NCBI GenBank assembly: GCA_029255685.2 | Contig: CM055315.2 | Span: 54,837,358-54,901,357, forward strand | DNA: 64,000 nt | Source: Silene conica | Lineage: Eukaryota; Streptophyta; Magnoliopsida; Caryophyllales; Caryophyllaceae | Reading direction: 5' to 3' | Part shown: piece after piece, positions 31,543 to 42,487 of the stretch | Numbering within the stretch: position 1 is the stretch's first letter | Layout: each line of letters opens with the position of its first letter | The notes under the pieces: generated by a model | Databases searched by the model: none | Seen by the model: the letters and a program-made list of their open reading frames with translations, nothing else | What the model was told of the DNA's origin: nothing | Translations under genes and position numbers: made by a program

Positions 31543-32320
31543 TACTCTTTTATGAATTCATGTAATAATTCATTTTCTCGTGTACTCTATTCAACCTCAT
31601 TGTTATGATATATAATATTTTGTTTTTCATGTGGAATTGTACGCCAATTTTGAACACCACAAAGTGAACTGATTAACATTACATCGTTTTAGTACGTCCT
31701 TGATTACCCACTTGAGCTGATAACTCAGGTAATCATTTTGTGACGTTGGTTGATGGTGGGTTCAACGAGCCATAAGTCACATGGATGACTGACCAATCAC
31801 AAAGGCGAGTTATACGGATATCTCGTAGGACACCCCGTGACAACGTTATGGAGTCCTAAATGTTTTATAACATTGGGTGCCAGGTCGTGGATAGGACCTC
31901 CATAGTGTTCCTTAGAGTCGAGTCTTTTGACTTTCAACTGTCTCTTGAGATTAAGGCAGATTTTGGCTAACTTTGGTTTCTTTCCCACGGTCACCGTAAC
32001 AGGGGCCAAGAGGATTTTTTCTGGGTTATTTCATGTTGCGCTTACATCGGCAGGATTCGAGTTGAGGGAAATATCCAAACCCTCATCAGGATTTTATCAT
32101 TTCTCAGGGCCACTCGAGGAGTAGTAACTGAAATGCATGGCCATGCTCGAATACAGATTCGTTTTATCAGTTAAGTTACTCTCTAGTCGGGGAAACCACT
32201 CTGGATACAGATCGCTTGTGAGGTACGACCTTTGCGAATACGGATTTGCAAATTGTCTTACATTGAGTGGGAGAAATTTTAAAAGGATATGAGAATCGGT
32301 TATCGCACCTACACTTGTAC
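31543..32320 (+). other. Copia 3' untranslated region
   Basis: About 780 bp between the pol stop and the polypurine tract. No gene supported. Confidence 0.6.
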
Positions 32321-32334
32321 GGACAAGTGGGAGT
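32321..32334 (+). other. Copia polypurine tract
   Basis: GGACAAGTGGGAGT directly before the 3' LTR start at 32336. The same GGACAAGTGGGAGAT recurs inside both LTRs, about 75 bp after their start. Confidence 0.75.
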
Positions 32335-32335
32335 T

Positions 32336-33343
32336 TGTTGGAGCTTGTGTCCTCCACATGTAGTGTGATAACGTCATTGCACATACCCTTGTACGGACAA
32401 GTGGGAGATTGTTGGGGCTGGTGTCCTTGACAGTTAGTACAATGACTTACTAAATCTCTTAAAGGATCACAAGGGCATACTTCAGTATTATTATCAGTTG
32501 ATCCACGTTTATCAATAACGGTTGGCTTGCTAGATAAGTTTGACGTTATTGTCATACGGATGGCGGTGATCAACTGGTCCCTATACGTCACACCTATAGA
32601 ACACGTTTGAGAGATGTGAAGGTATGAAAATACAGTCACATTTATGCCGGATACGACTAAACAGTTAGTCAGAGCTATTGACTATTAAAATTAGTCAATG
32701 AGATGTTGAGATTATTTTTTAATACGGATTAAATAATTTTAGCAAATACGGATTACATGATTAATTCGTAAAATTAAATATAAACGGTTATATTTAATTA
32801 AATATTGTATTCGCGTATTAATATAAACAGTTATATTAATTTAGGTAATTATACAATATCGTAATTTTATCAGGCCATTATTAATGTATCGATTGCATTA
32901 ATATCTGATAACATGTGTGCGATTTATAATTAAAATCCCGCAAATAATATTTAGCAAAACGGGTCGAATCACGCAAAGGAATAAGGTAAGAGTGGAAAAA
33001 GCCCACTCTCACCCAAACCTAATCGGCCGACCCTCAAGTAATACAAAAGGAGAATCCTTCTCCTTTTGTCAAGTGACTAGTTAATTCATAATCTCAAGAA
33101 TTAGGGTTTTGAGAACATTCTTTTCCCAAAACTCAGATCTCACATCAAAACTCACAAAAGCTCTCCCCATATTGCAAGGCAATTGGAGAGTATTTCTAGC
33201 ACACGCGGCATCGTCTCAATCAAGTCTTGGGTGCAAGTTATAGGAGGGAATTTGCTTTAATTCCTGTTCTTAGGCCTTTAGCTCAAGGACCAAAGGTTGT
33301 ATTCTTTTTCATGTTTTTAATTATCTTATGACCATAATTCACA
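32336..33343 (+). mobile_element. Copia 3' LTR
   Basis: 1008 bp, starts TGTTGGAGCTTGTGTCC, ends ATAATTCACA. Few differences from 14656-15663, so the insertion is fairly young. Confidence 0.93.
33043..33069 (+). other. Stem-loop in copia 3' LTR
   Basis: Same 11-bp perfect stem as at 15363, with loop ATCCT instead of GTCCT. Confidence 0.8.
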
Positions 33344-34069
33344 ACTGTAAAATTCGTTATAATCCTTCATGTTTTAGGGCGAATACATGCTTTATTCCCC
33401 ACAAATACCCTTACCTTCATCTTATCTATTCTCTTATGTTCATCCCAAATCAGATTTTACAACTCTATTTCTCACTAATTCTTCATTTATTCAACAATTT
33501 CACCTAATCTAATTCTACCTTATTCAATTTAATTGAAATCTAATTCTATTATTTCCATTGTACCTTAAAATTAATTAGTGTTCTTCATCTTCAATTTTTC
33601 TCAAATTGAAAATAATTAGGTTTCTTAAACTTCCCCAACTTAAAATAATTAGGGTTCTTCAATTTTTCCCAAATTGAAACCCTAAAATTCGATTCAATCA
33701 ATTGAAAAACAACAAATTGATTTCCATTGTATCTTAAAATAATTGATGTTCTTCATCATTTATTTTTCCCAAATTGAAAATAATCAGGGTTCTTCAATTT
33801 TGCGCAAATTGAAAATAATTAGAGTTCTTCAATTTTCCCAAATTGAGACCCTAGAGTTCGACTAAATCAATTGAAAAACGAAAAATTGGGGACAATATCA
33901 GGTTTCCATTAATACAACTAACAAAAACAAATTAAACATAAATTTAAGAGAATAAAATGAACGATTTGGGTAAGATTTGGGAATAATTTCGGGAAGATGT
34001 TAGAGGAAGATGAAGGAGCTAAACGAGAAAAATCTGGGTAAGTAAAGAAATAGGCAAGAGTATATCAGT
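33344..34069. other. Flank of copia element with imperfect tandem repeats
   Basis: No gene seen. 33590-33890 holds several imperfect copies of a unit like AGGGTTCTTCAATTTTTCCC followed by AAATTGAAA, with CCCTAAAATTCGA-type spacers. 33914-34039 is the partner of the 126-bp segment at 15661. Confidence 0.6.
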
Positions 34070-34177
34070 CAATTTCAATTTTCAAAGAAAAATGATATTA
34101 TGGATGTAATTTTCAAAAAAAAATTATAAGGCTGTAATTTTCAAAAAATGGTTTTTATAAGGCTGTAATAACCAATT
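34070..34177. repeat. Right arm of inverted repeat bracketing copia
   Basis: Inverted partner of 14473-14578 (shared word GTAATTTTCAAAAA). See that entry. Confidence 0.6.
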
Positions 34178-34425
34178 TAATATTCGTATGCATCTTTAGG
34201 GGTTGGCTAGGCGGTAAAAAATTTAACGATGGTATGACACGTGTCAAGTGTAATGAATAGTGATTTTCTATTATACTTATATATGGATGGATATACGGAT
34301 ACTTCCCTCTCCCGCTTATTTGTTGTCCTATTTCATTTTGAGATGTTTCACTCAATTGTTCTTTATATTTTAAGAAACTATTTGATGAACAATTTTATTT
34401 TTTTGTTAACGTAGAAAAGAGTAGA

Positions 34426-37400
34426 TCATTGTATAGCATTTCTCGCTATAGAGTGAGCTATCCTATTCAAATTTCTAGGATAGTAAGAAATAGAGAAACA
34501 GTGCAACGAACTAAATACATAAAATAAAGATTGAATGGTCCTCTTAATGCTTTGATCAATCTCTGTCAGCCTTAAGATTTGCAGAACCAGATTCAAGCAA
34601 TTAGAGGAAGCCTCAATATGACAATACCCAAGTGGAGTAGCATGTTCAATGGCCTTTAACATGGATTGAGCTTCAGCACTCAAAGAATTAGAAGCCCAAA
34701 ACACATGAGACCCTGAAAACGTTACTCGTTTGTTGCAGTCATAAAAGTGCCATCCTGTCGTGGCCTTGCGGTTAGACATCCAAGAAGCATCACACTTTAT
34801 GTGAATCGAATCATGACACAACGTGCTCGATCCCTATAATGATGGTAGGAAAGAAGTCCCTAAGTCTTCCAATTTCATCCAAACTATCGTTCAAGTGAAG
34901 AGGAGAAGAGGGAAAAGTTTCTTTAAATCCTCCAAAGATCTGTGAAACCAACCCAACCTCCACGGCGAGACCATTCATAAAAACATGAGGCTGTAAGCTA
35001 GCGCGATTAAAATGAATGTCATTTCACAGAAACCAAATCTTCCAAAGAATGGATACAAAAGTAGCAACCAAACAGACAGAATACTTTGACTTAAGGAGGA
35101 AGCTGAGCCAATTAACAAGCCAATCTGCAAACGGTAAGAGATTATCCTGACTGCAAATAATACCAAGAGATGAGGCCTGCCAAAAATGTTGTACAATCGC
35201 ACAATCTCTGAAGAGATGCTCAAGAGTCTCTAACTGTTCAGAATTCTGACACAGATGGTAAAATCCAGACCATGGGAGCTTTCGACGCAAACCCTCAATA
35301 CCAATAGGTAAAGTGTTAGTCAGAATCTTCCATAAGAAGCACTTCCATTTTCTTGGGGTTTTTAAATTCCAAAGCATGGTCTTACAAAAGCTCTTGGACT
35401 TTCCTGTTATTCTGTTCACAATTTAGCCTTGCAATTCCACAGAGAAGCAAAAGCTAATGAATAACCACTTTTGACAAAATATTTTCCATTACTTGTATTG
35501 GACTAGTAAAGACCGTCTCTGACATCCTCCGAAGGTAGTGTGAAGGATAAAATATGTGGAATGACTGAGGATCCACAAAGAGAGACAATAGCATTGGAAT
35601 TCCAGGACATAGATTGATGTTGTAACTGAGCCACCAAAATAGTAGGTTTTCTAGAAATTATTTCCGTAGGTAACTGAAGGCAATACCCCAAAGATTTTCC
35701 ATCAATCCATTTGTCCTTCCAAACATCAATCTCGGATGGAAAGCCAACTTCCCAAACAAGACCCTGAAAAAGTAGCTGAAGTCCCCATAAGATACTCTTT
35801 AAACCCCAAGATGAAGAATTGTAAGACAAACTCCATGATAAAGGGAAATATTTATTCCTAGCTCTTAAAGTCATACCAATTGTTTGAGCAATAAGACTAT
35901 CCTTCTTTTAATAGATTCGCCACCCAACTTTAGCTAAAAGACTTTGATTAAAACATTTCATATCTCGAATACCTAGACCACCACAAGATTTAGGAGCACT
36001 AATGAACAGCCTACTGCACCAGCGTAAACCATACCCATAATCAGTACCTTTTCACCAGAAATGTGATATCAAAGAGGGCATCTTTTTTGTCACACTTACC
36101 GACATTTTAAATGCCGATAGAGAATAAATAGAAAGTGAAGAGAGTACCGAGTTGATGAGTGTAAGTCTGCCAGCTGGAGAGAGTAGGTTGTTGTTCCAGT
36201 TACAAATTATTTTCCTAACCTTGTCGGGTAAACCTAAATAGTTACCCATAGGCTTATTAAATATGATAGTCAGAGCCTTAAGACAAGCTCTAGTAACTCG
36301 TAAGGTACAATTAGGACTAAAGGAAACAATAGACTTCTATGGATTTAACCGTTGTCCCGAGGCCTGACAATATAATCTTATAATTCTCATTAACTCCTTA
36401 CAATTAGAAGGCCTTGCTTTGAGAAAGAAAACAAAGTCGTCAGCAAAAAATAAATGTGAAATAGGAATGGTTGATTGACTCATCTTAAGTCCATTCAAAA
36501 CCATCCTTTCCTGAGCATTCAGAATAGCTTGGGAAAAAGCTTATGTACAAAGCGCAAAGATGGAGGGAGATAAAGGATCCTCTTGCCGCAAACCATTCCT
36601 TGGTTTGAAGCTAGAACCAATAGCTCCATTAATAATAATGTCATATGAAACCGATTCAATACAACTCATGCATAATCAAAGAAATAACCTGAGTAGGAAA
36701 ATCCATACTCATCAGAGTAGCCCTAATAAAATCCCAACGTAGTCGATCATAAGCCTTGCTCATATCGATTTTGAAGGCAAGTTCACCCTCCTTCCCCCTT
36801 CTTTTCTTATTTATATGATGAAACAACTCATGTGAAATAAGAATATTATCCCATATATTCCGTCCAGGAATAAACCCATTCTGAAAGTTAACAACTAAAA
36901 AAGACATATAGCGTTTAAACCTATTTGATATACATTTTTAAACAACCTTCATGATAACATTACAAAGGCTAATGGGTCTAAACTGGGATACCGTCTCAGG
37001 GCTGTTATTTTTTGGGATTAATACAATAGATGTTTTGTTAAAAACAGAAGGTATAGAACCAGTGGATAACATATGAATAACCGCATCAGTCACCTCTTTT
37101 TTAATATGAAACCAATATTTCTGATAAAAAAATGTTGGAATCCCATCAGGTCCTGGAGATTTTAACGGGGATAACCAAAAAACGGCCTTTCGAACCTCTT
37201 TCCGAGAATAACATTTTAAAAGAGAAGCATGTTGATCCTGATTGAGCTTATAGCGTATGTTATTGAAGAAAGAAGCAAATTTCGCACAATAACCCTCGAA
37301 GTTTTCTTGTTCATAAGAAGAACTAAATAAAATAGAGAAGGAATTCTCAAAAACACACCTGATTTTTCCTTCATCATAAACCCATGCTCCGTCATCCAAT

Positions 37401-38543
37401 TTAATGCCAGAAATATAGTTTCTATTGTGTCGTGACTTAACGGAGTTAAAAAAGAACTTGGTACAACTATCTCCGTCTTGAAGCCAATGATTTTTTGCAC
37501 GTTGTTTCCAATAAAGGCCAACCGCCTTATTGAATTCCAAACACGAAGCATGAGCCTTATTATAATCCAATTCATCTTTACCATTAAAAATAGCCAATAA
37601 TTCATGCTCTAATTTATCATCAAAAGCTGACCATTTTATGTCCCATTCTTTCCTTTTATTACGAGCCCACCAATGTATTGCCATTGTTGTCCTTCGGAGT
37701 TTATAAAGTAGTTGATATGGTGATGAACCTCTGTCCTTTCGCATCCATGAAGTTTTAACAATATCAAGGCACTCATCGTATTCCAATGACCATACATCCA
37801 TTTTAAGTGTGCTCATTTTCTTGCAACCAAAAAAATCCGTATCTTAAATAATGGGTGCGAGATCAGAACCTTGTATGGGAAGATGTCTAATACCCGTATG
37901 TATTCGGGAAAAAAAAGCCCATTGTGAAGAAAAAAAACCTTATCCAGACGTTCATAAATTCTCGAATTTTCTTTCTGATTATTGCACCAAGTATATCTCG
38001 GGCCCTTGAAAGATAATTCAATTAATCCATTCCGTAACTTCCAGTCAGAAAAGAAATATGCTCCTACAGAATTCCTTGGCTTCCCCCCAACTTATCCTCT
38101 CTAAATTCAAGTTGATTAAAATCTCCTAACAGAAGGAAACAAGAATCAAGCTTTTTAAGCCAATACTCCAAAACCAGCCAAACTTGCTCACGATCAGCAT
38201 GCCTGGGAGCTCCATACACACTAACGACGTAGCAGAAACGAGTAGAACATTCTTTATACTTAAGGATTACAAAGTTACGACACTTGAAGACCCAAACAAC
38301 ATCTAGATTAGTCATACATTCTACCCATAGACCACCACTACTGCCTACAACATCCACCCCTTCGACATTAGTAAACCCAAAAGACGCAAAATACGGGGAT
38401 ACATGACTTACATTACACTTAGTTTCTGATAAAAACAAAATATCAAAGCTAGACCTATTATGAAATAACATAGCTCATAACTTACAAACTGTAGGGTCGA
38501 GCATATTAGATAATCCCCTACAGTTCCAAGAAACACATTTCAT
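34426..38543 (-). pseudogene. L1-type LINE ORF2: endonuclease, reverse transcriptase, zinc finger, RNase H
   Basis: The start MKCVSWNCRGL at 38543 is the classic plant LINE ORF2 opening. Endonuclease motifs: LSETKC, GGLW, LLGDFNQ. RT motifs: SPLKSPGPDGIP, FRPISLCN, GFIPGRN, FKIDMSKAYDR and the catalytic FADDFVFF at about 36430. A zf-RVT region lies at 35024-35419 (WKCFLWKILTN, LEHLFRDC). C-terminal RNase H is at 34428-34821 (KCDAS, SAEAQSML, NRIAHSIARNA). Many frameshifts and stops, for example TGA shortly after the start, make it non-functional. An A-rich stretch on the minus strand near 34396-34405 may be the 3' tail. Confidence 0.93.
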
Positions 38544-38688
38544 GGAAACTGAGAGGATTGCTTAAGTCCAATCCTCGCACGACTTTTACCATCATCCTCA
38601 AACCCTTTATCAGAATTTGAAGTAGAAACAACCTGTTCCTCAACACAAACTACTACTCTGAACTGCACTGCTGCCATTACTTGATTCT
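38540..38688 (-). pseudogene. LINE ORF1, 3' end (left of Athila-like insertion)
   Basis: The last codons of ORF1 end QSSQFP then TGA at 38540-38542. This TGA overlaps the ORF2 start codon as ATGA, a layout known for plant L1 elements. The Athila-like LTR starts just upstream, and the rest of ORF1 is at 61829-63084. Confidence 0.8.
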
Positions 38689-38693
38689 CCCAT
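38689..38693. repeat. Target duplication CCCAT (left) of Athila-like element
   Basis: CCCAT here and at 61824-61828, directly outside the two LTRs. It shows one insertion into the LINE. Confidence 0.93.
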
Positions 38694-38966
38694 TGATGCG
38701 TGTCTATTTTATGATGTTTTACATCTATTTTAACACGCATTTTACCACTCATTTACTATGTTTTAGCCTTTATTTCCCAACAATTGTCTACTTTCGTATT
38801 TTTTATGCTCTTTTGCAGAATTATGCGGAAAAGAGGCGATTTTACACCAACTTTCTACCCTCGGGATTTTTGCATAACCAAGGATCGAGGACAAGTCAAC
38901 TCAAAGCGCGAACCAAGTACCAAAAGGTCAAACTAAGACGAAATCAAGGCTGATACACAGGAAAAC

Positions 38967-39080
38967 CGGTCGACCGACCGCCTACCCTGGTCGGTCGACC
39001 AGAAGACCTGCTATCTTAAAGTCAGAAGTCCACCGAACCCGACAATCGGTCGACCGACCGCATCACCTGGTCGGTCGACC
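38967..39080. repeat. GGTCGACCGACC palindrome cluster (5' LTR, first)
   Basis: Two pairs, each made of one GGTCGACCGACC and one inverted GGTCGGTCGACC about 10 bp apart, so each pair is itself a larger inverted repeat. Exact equivalents lie at 60520-60635. Confidence 0.9.
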
Positions 39081-39600
39081 AGCGCGCAGTTTCAGAATTT
39101 CCGCAAAAGCCCATTCGCGTGGTTAGGTCAAGGAAATACTATTGTTTTGATCGCCTACTTAAGCAAATCGTGTTAAGGAGTTTATTATCAAGTTAATTAC
39201 CTAGTTTTACAGCAACAGTTTAATTCTTTACTTTATCAAATCCTTAGTTTTAGTTTTCAATTCTCACAACACTGTTTCTTTAGTTTTATTCATTGTTCAT
39301 CAATCTTTCCACGGGATTCAATAAAGTTTGTTCTTTTCTGCCCTAATCCATATTACGGTAACTCTCTTGTTTTCAGATTATCCATTATCGTTTCATAGGA
39401 TTGATAGTATTCGGTTTAGGTTAGAATCCCAAAGCCTATTTTGTTTATCGCATGTTTAGATTATTATTTGCTATGAATCTCATGTTTACTACTGTTTTCG
39501 TTGTTATTTCCGTATCCATGAGTAGCTAATTGCATATGTTAGGATGTAGGGAGTAATATACGTAAATGGTGTAATACCCGATTCTGCCTGTAGCAGACTT

Positions 39601-39680
39601 TGGTCGACCGATCAGCTTAACTGGTCGGTCGACTGAGGTGTTTGGTTGGTCGACCGGAGTAGCTGGTCGGTCGACCAAAC
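39601..39680. repeat. GGTCGGTCGACC cluster (5' LTR, second)
   Basis: Four copies in 80 bp, some with single changes such as GGTCGACCGATC. Equivalent at 61155-61230 in the 3' LTR. Confidence 0.9.
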
Positions 39681-40174
39681 TGCGTACGTTTTCAGACTGT
39701 TTTAATTCATCGACCATAACAACCTATAATGAGACTGAAAGGAGACTTGTAGGATGTTAGTAATGACTTACCCAAGATTGAAAGATATGGGAAGGGCATT
39801 GGTTAACGTTTTAAGACGGCTAGGTTACTTAAGACTGAAAGGTATGTGACCTAGAAATTAGGAATCACCCTTATTGTTGACACCATGTTAACTTAGGATT
39901 TACACCATCATAGCTATTCACTACCCGAACATCCTAGCATCCTTTTTACCATAAGTTTTATTTCATTCTTAATTCTTGTTTTATTATTGTCTTTATTTCT
40001 AGACTTAGTGACAACCAATCTAAACCCCCAATTTGTTACCCTAAAAATATTGACCTTAAACAATAAATATTCCCCACCTCCTTGTGGTTCGACCCTTGAG
40101 TTACGCTATCTAGTCTTAAGCCGGGGTTTTATAAATCTTATCTTTGGCACCCCTCAACGACGGGTGTCAAATTT

Positions 40175-40192
40175 TGGTGTCGTTGCCGGGGA
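40175..40192 (+). other. Primer binding site of Athila-like element (tRNA-Asp type)
   Basis: TGGTGTCGTTGCCGGGGA five bases after the LTR. It equals the usual Athila/Tat tRNA-Asp site except for two C-to-T type changes. Confidence 0.75.
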
Positions 40193-40233
40193 GGTGACGC
40201 CAGTGTTTATATTGTTTTTGTTTTTGTTTTTGT

Positions 40234-40258
40234 GTTTAAGGAACTTTGTTCCTTAAAC
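40234..40258 (+). other. Hairpin in Athila-like leader
   Basis: Perfect 11-bp stem GTTTAAGGAAC / GTTCCTTAAAC with loop TTT, 32 bp before the gag ATG. Position fits a packaging or dimerisation element; function inferred. Confidence 0.75.
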
Positions 40259-40290
40259 CTTTCTCACTTTCTTCTTGTAGTTTCCATCTT

Positions 40291-41253
40291 ATGCGCAGGT
40301 CGGTTCAAGGAGAACTCCTACCACTAGACCTCGAGCTTGAGAGGAGTCTTAGAGCAAGAAAGAAGCTTGCCTTGCAGAATAAAGAAAGAGGTTCTCCATC
40401 TTCCTTATTCCAAGAGGATATCTTTGATCAACCACCATCACCACCATCACCACAAAACAACCCACCTACACCAAATCAACCACAATCACAACCAAACTCA
40501 CCTCACAATCCACCTACACCAAAAACACAAACAAATACCTACTTCCAAACCTTTGAAGAAGAGGAAGAAAAGATGGCCGAAGAAGCGATCATCTCCAATC
40601 ACTCCTTGCCACAGGTGAAGGACCTTTACAAAGGGTTCACTCTACCTGCGGGCACAGGGAAACCATTCGAGGCAAAACCGTCCTACATCTCCATGGTGGA
40701 GAGGAATCAATTTGGGGGTGCGGCCAATGAGGATGCAGCCAAGCATATAGAAAGCTTCACAGATTATATATGCTCCATTACACCCCCAGATGGAGTGACG
40801 CAAGATCAAATCAAAGAGACTATGTTCATTTTTTCCCTCCGAGACTCGGCGAGGGAGTGGTATTGAGATTTAGACCGCACTGCTGCCGGAGTGACCGACT
40901 GGAAGACATTAGCCCTGGCCTTCTATAGGAAATACTATTCCGCGTCCAAGACTAATTCCTTGAGGGCGCAGATTACTAGCTTCAAACAAGGAGCTTCGGA
41001 AGACGTCAGCGAGGCTCGGACTAGGTTCATGAGACTCGTTCGATCCATACCTCATCATGGATTCGAACAATGGTTTCTATGTAACCAGTTCTATAATGGC
41101 CTCTATAACGATAACCGAGCCTACTTAGATGCTGCAGCCAATGGGAGGTTCCAAGAGAATTCGGGAGAGACTAAAGGTCTCAAGATCATAGAGGATGGTG
41201 CTGTACATCGTGCTGAACACGGTACTTCCCGTGGTAACCAAATGAAGGCTGAG
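40291..41253 (+). pseudogene. Athila-like gag, 5' part (split by LARD array)
   Basis: The ATG at 40291 opens MRRSVQGELLPL. A Pro/Gln/Asn-rich linker (40430-40545) follows, then the gag core (FTLPAGTGKPFEAK, HIESFTDYICS, FSLRDSAREWY). A TGA at 40864-40866 interrupts just after REWY; the frame then continues (DWKTLALAFYRKYYS, FKQGASEDVSEA) to the LARD insertion. The TGA sits where Athila gag usually has an Arg codon, so a CGA-to-TGA change is likely. The other half starts at 56308 in the matching frame. Confidence 0.92.
41249..41253. repeat. Target duplication CTGAG (left) of LARD array
   Basis: CTGAG here and at 56303-56307, outside the first and third LTRs, so the whole three-LTR array occupies one insertion site. 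Confidence 0.95.
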
Positions 41254-41694
41254 TGTAACACCCCCATTTATTTAAGGGCCTGTACAAGGACTCCCTAGAT
41301 AAATAAGGATGTTACCATCTCGGTTACCCGAGGCAGTAGATACAAAGGAAGATAAAAATTACTTTAAAATTGATAAAGTTAACTCAAAGGACGAGTTTAT
41401 ACAACTGAATAAAAACATACTGTCTTGATAAAACAAAGTACAACTCAAAAGCAACTACTATGGCGATCTAGACTCTAGGCAGGTCCGGATCCAAGCTTCT
41501 CCCTTCCCCTAGCTCCCATAGTCTCAACACCTGTCAATCTGCTCCCCAATAATTGGTTCATCACAGGTGATCACGAATACACAGGGTCAACCACGAGGTT
41601 GAGTAGAGAAAAACTGTAAACAACCACATTACTATAAATAGAAAGTCGAACTTCTCCACTCCGAATCACAAGACCCATAATTCTCCACACCAAT

Positions 41695-41790
41695 CACAGA
41701 CCCTTTATCTCCGCACCAAACACAGACCCTTTATCTCCGCACCAATCACAGACCCTTTATCTCCGCACCAAACACAGACCCTTTATCTCA
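41695..41790. repeat. 26-bp minisatellite in LARD LTR 1
   Basis: Four tandem units of CACAGACCCTTTATCTCCGC plus ACCAAA/ACCAAT, alternating. Repeated in LTR 2 (47893-47988) and LTR 3 (54094-54189). Confidence 0.9.
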
Positions 41791-42442
41791 TCACCTCGTA
41801 TCGTATCCCAGAATTATATAAATAAATAGCACAATTGTAACGATCATATTATAATATAAAATAAACATGGTTAATACCAAATAACAACAGATTACTCATC
41901 ATTATATACAAGTATTCCCCTACCTCAAATTGCCGAATGTCAACCAACAACTGCTAGAAATGTTCCACCCCGAACTCAGTTCCTCTAATTAGTACTTTCT
42001 ATTAACTTCCATCCATACACTAACATCACTACTAAAACTCATTCATCATGCGTATAATTGATACACTTATCACACAATGTAACTATACATATCAACATAC
42101 TCATTCACGTACCAATTAACACTATCTCATTACTCGTATCCACCTTCATCAGACAATTATAAACTTACTAATATAGACTTACTAATTATACCAGGAATTC
42201 AAGTGGCCAATTATTACTAAATCAGCAACAATAACAACATGAGTAATTCATAATAGTCACAAATGCTCATTAACAATAATATTAACCATAACAACTGCTA
42301 ATAACACGATTAGTAATAATAACAATAATAATAACTTAAATATTAATAAACATGACATACGATTATAACATTTGCCAAAACATACTTAATAATAATAATA
42401 CTAATATGAATAACACTATTATCCCATAATTATAAAATCACC

Positions 42443-42444
<2 letters not shown>

Positions 42445-42486
<42 letters not shown>
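42445..42486. repeat. AAT microsatellite, LTR 1 (14 units)
   Basis: Fourteen AAT units. The same tract has 15 units in LTR 2 (about 48643-48687) and 18 in LTR 3 (about 54844-54897), so the copies have begun to diverge in length. Confidence 0.9.

Positions 42487-42487
<1 letters not shown>

Larger units (their letters stand above)
38694..40169 (+). mobile_element. Athila-like 5' LTR
   Basis: 1476 bp, begins TGATGCGTGTCTATTTTATG and ends GACGGGTGTCA. The partner at 60248-61823 is 100 bp longer; a segment of about 105 bp near 39886 is missing here. Carries clusters of GGTCGACCGACC / GGTCGGTCGACC at 38967-39080 and 39601-39680. Confidence 0.95.

Noticed and set aside
40337..40618. His-rich frame with HHHHHHHHK in Athila-like gag
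   Set aside because: Out-of-frame reading of the CCA-rich linker of the true gag frame.
41695..41790. CRISPR-like repeat array
   Set aside because: Units abut directly without unique spacers, and the context is a plant LTR; it is a minisatellite.
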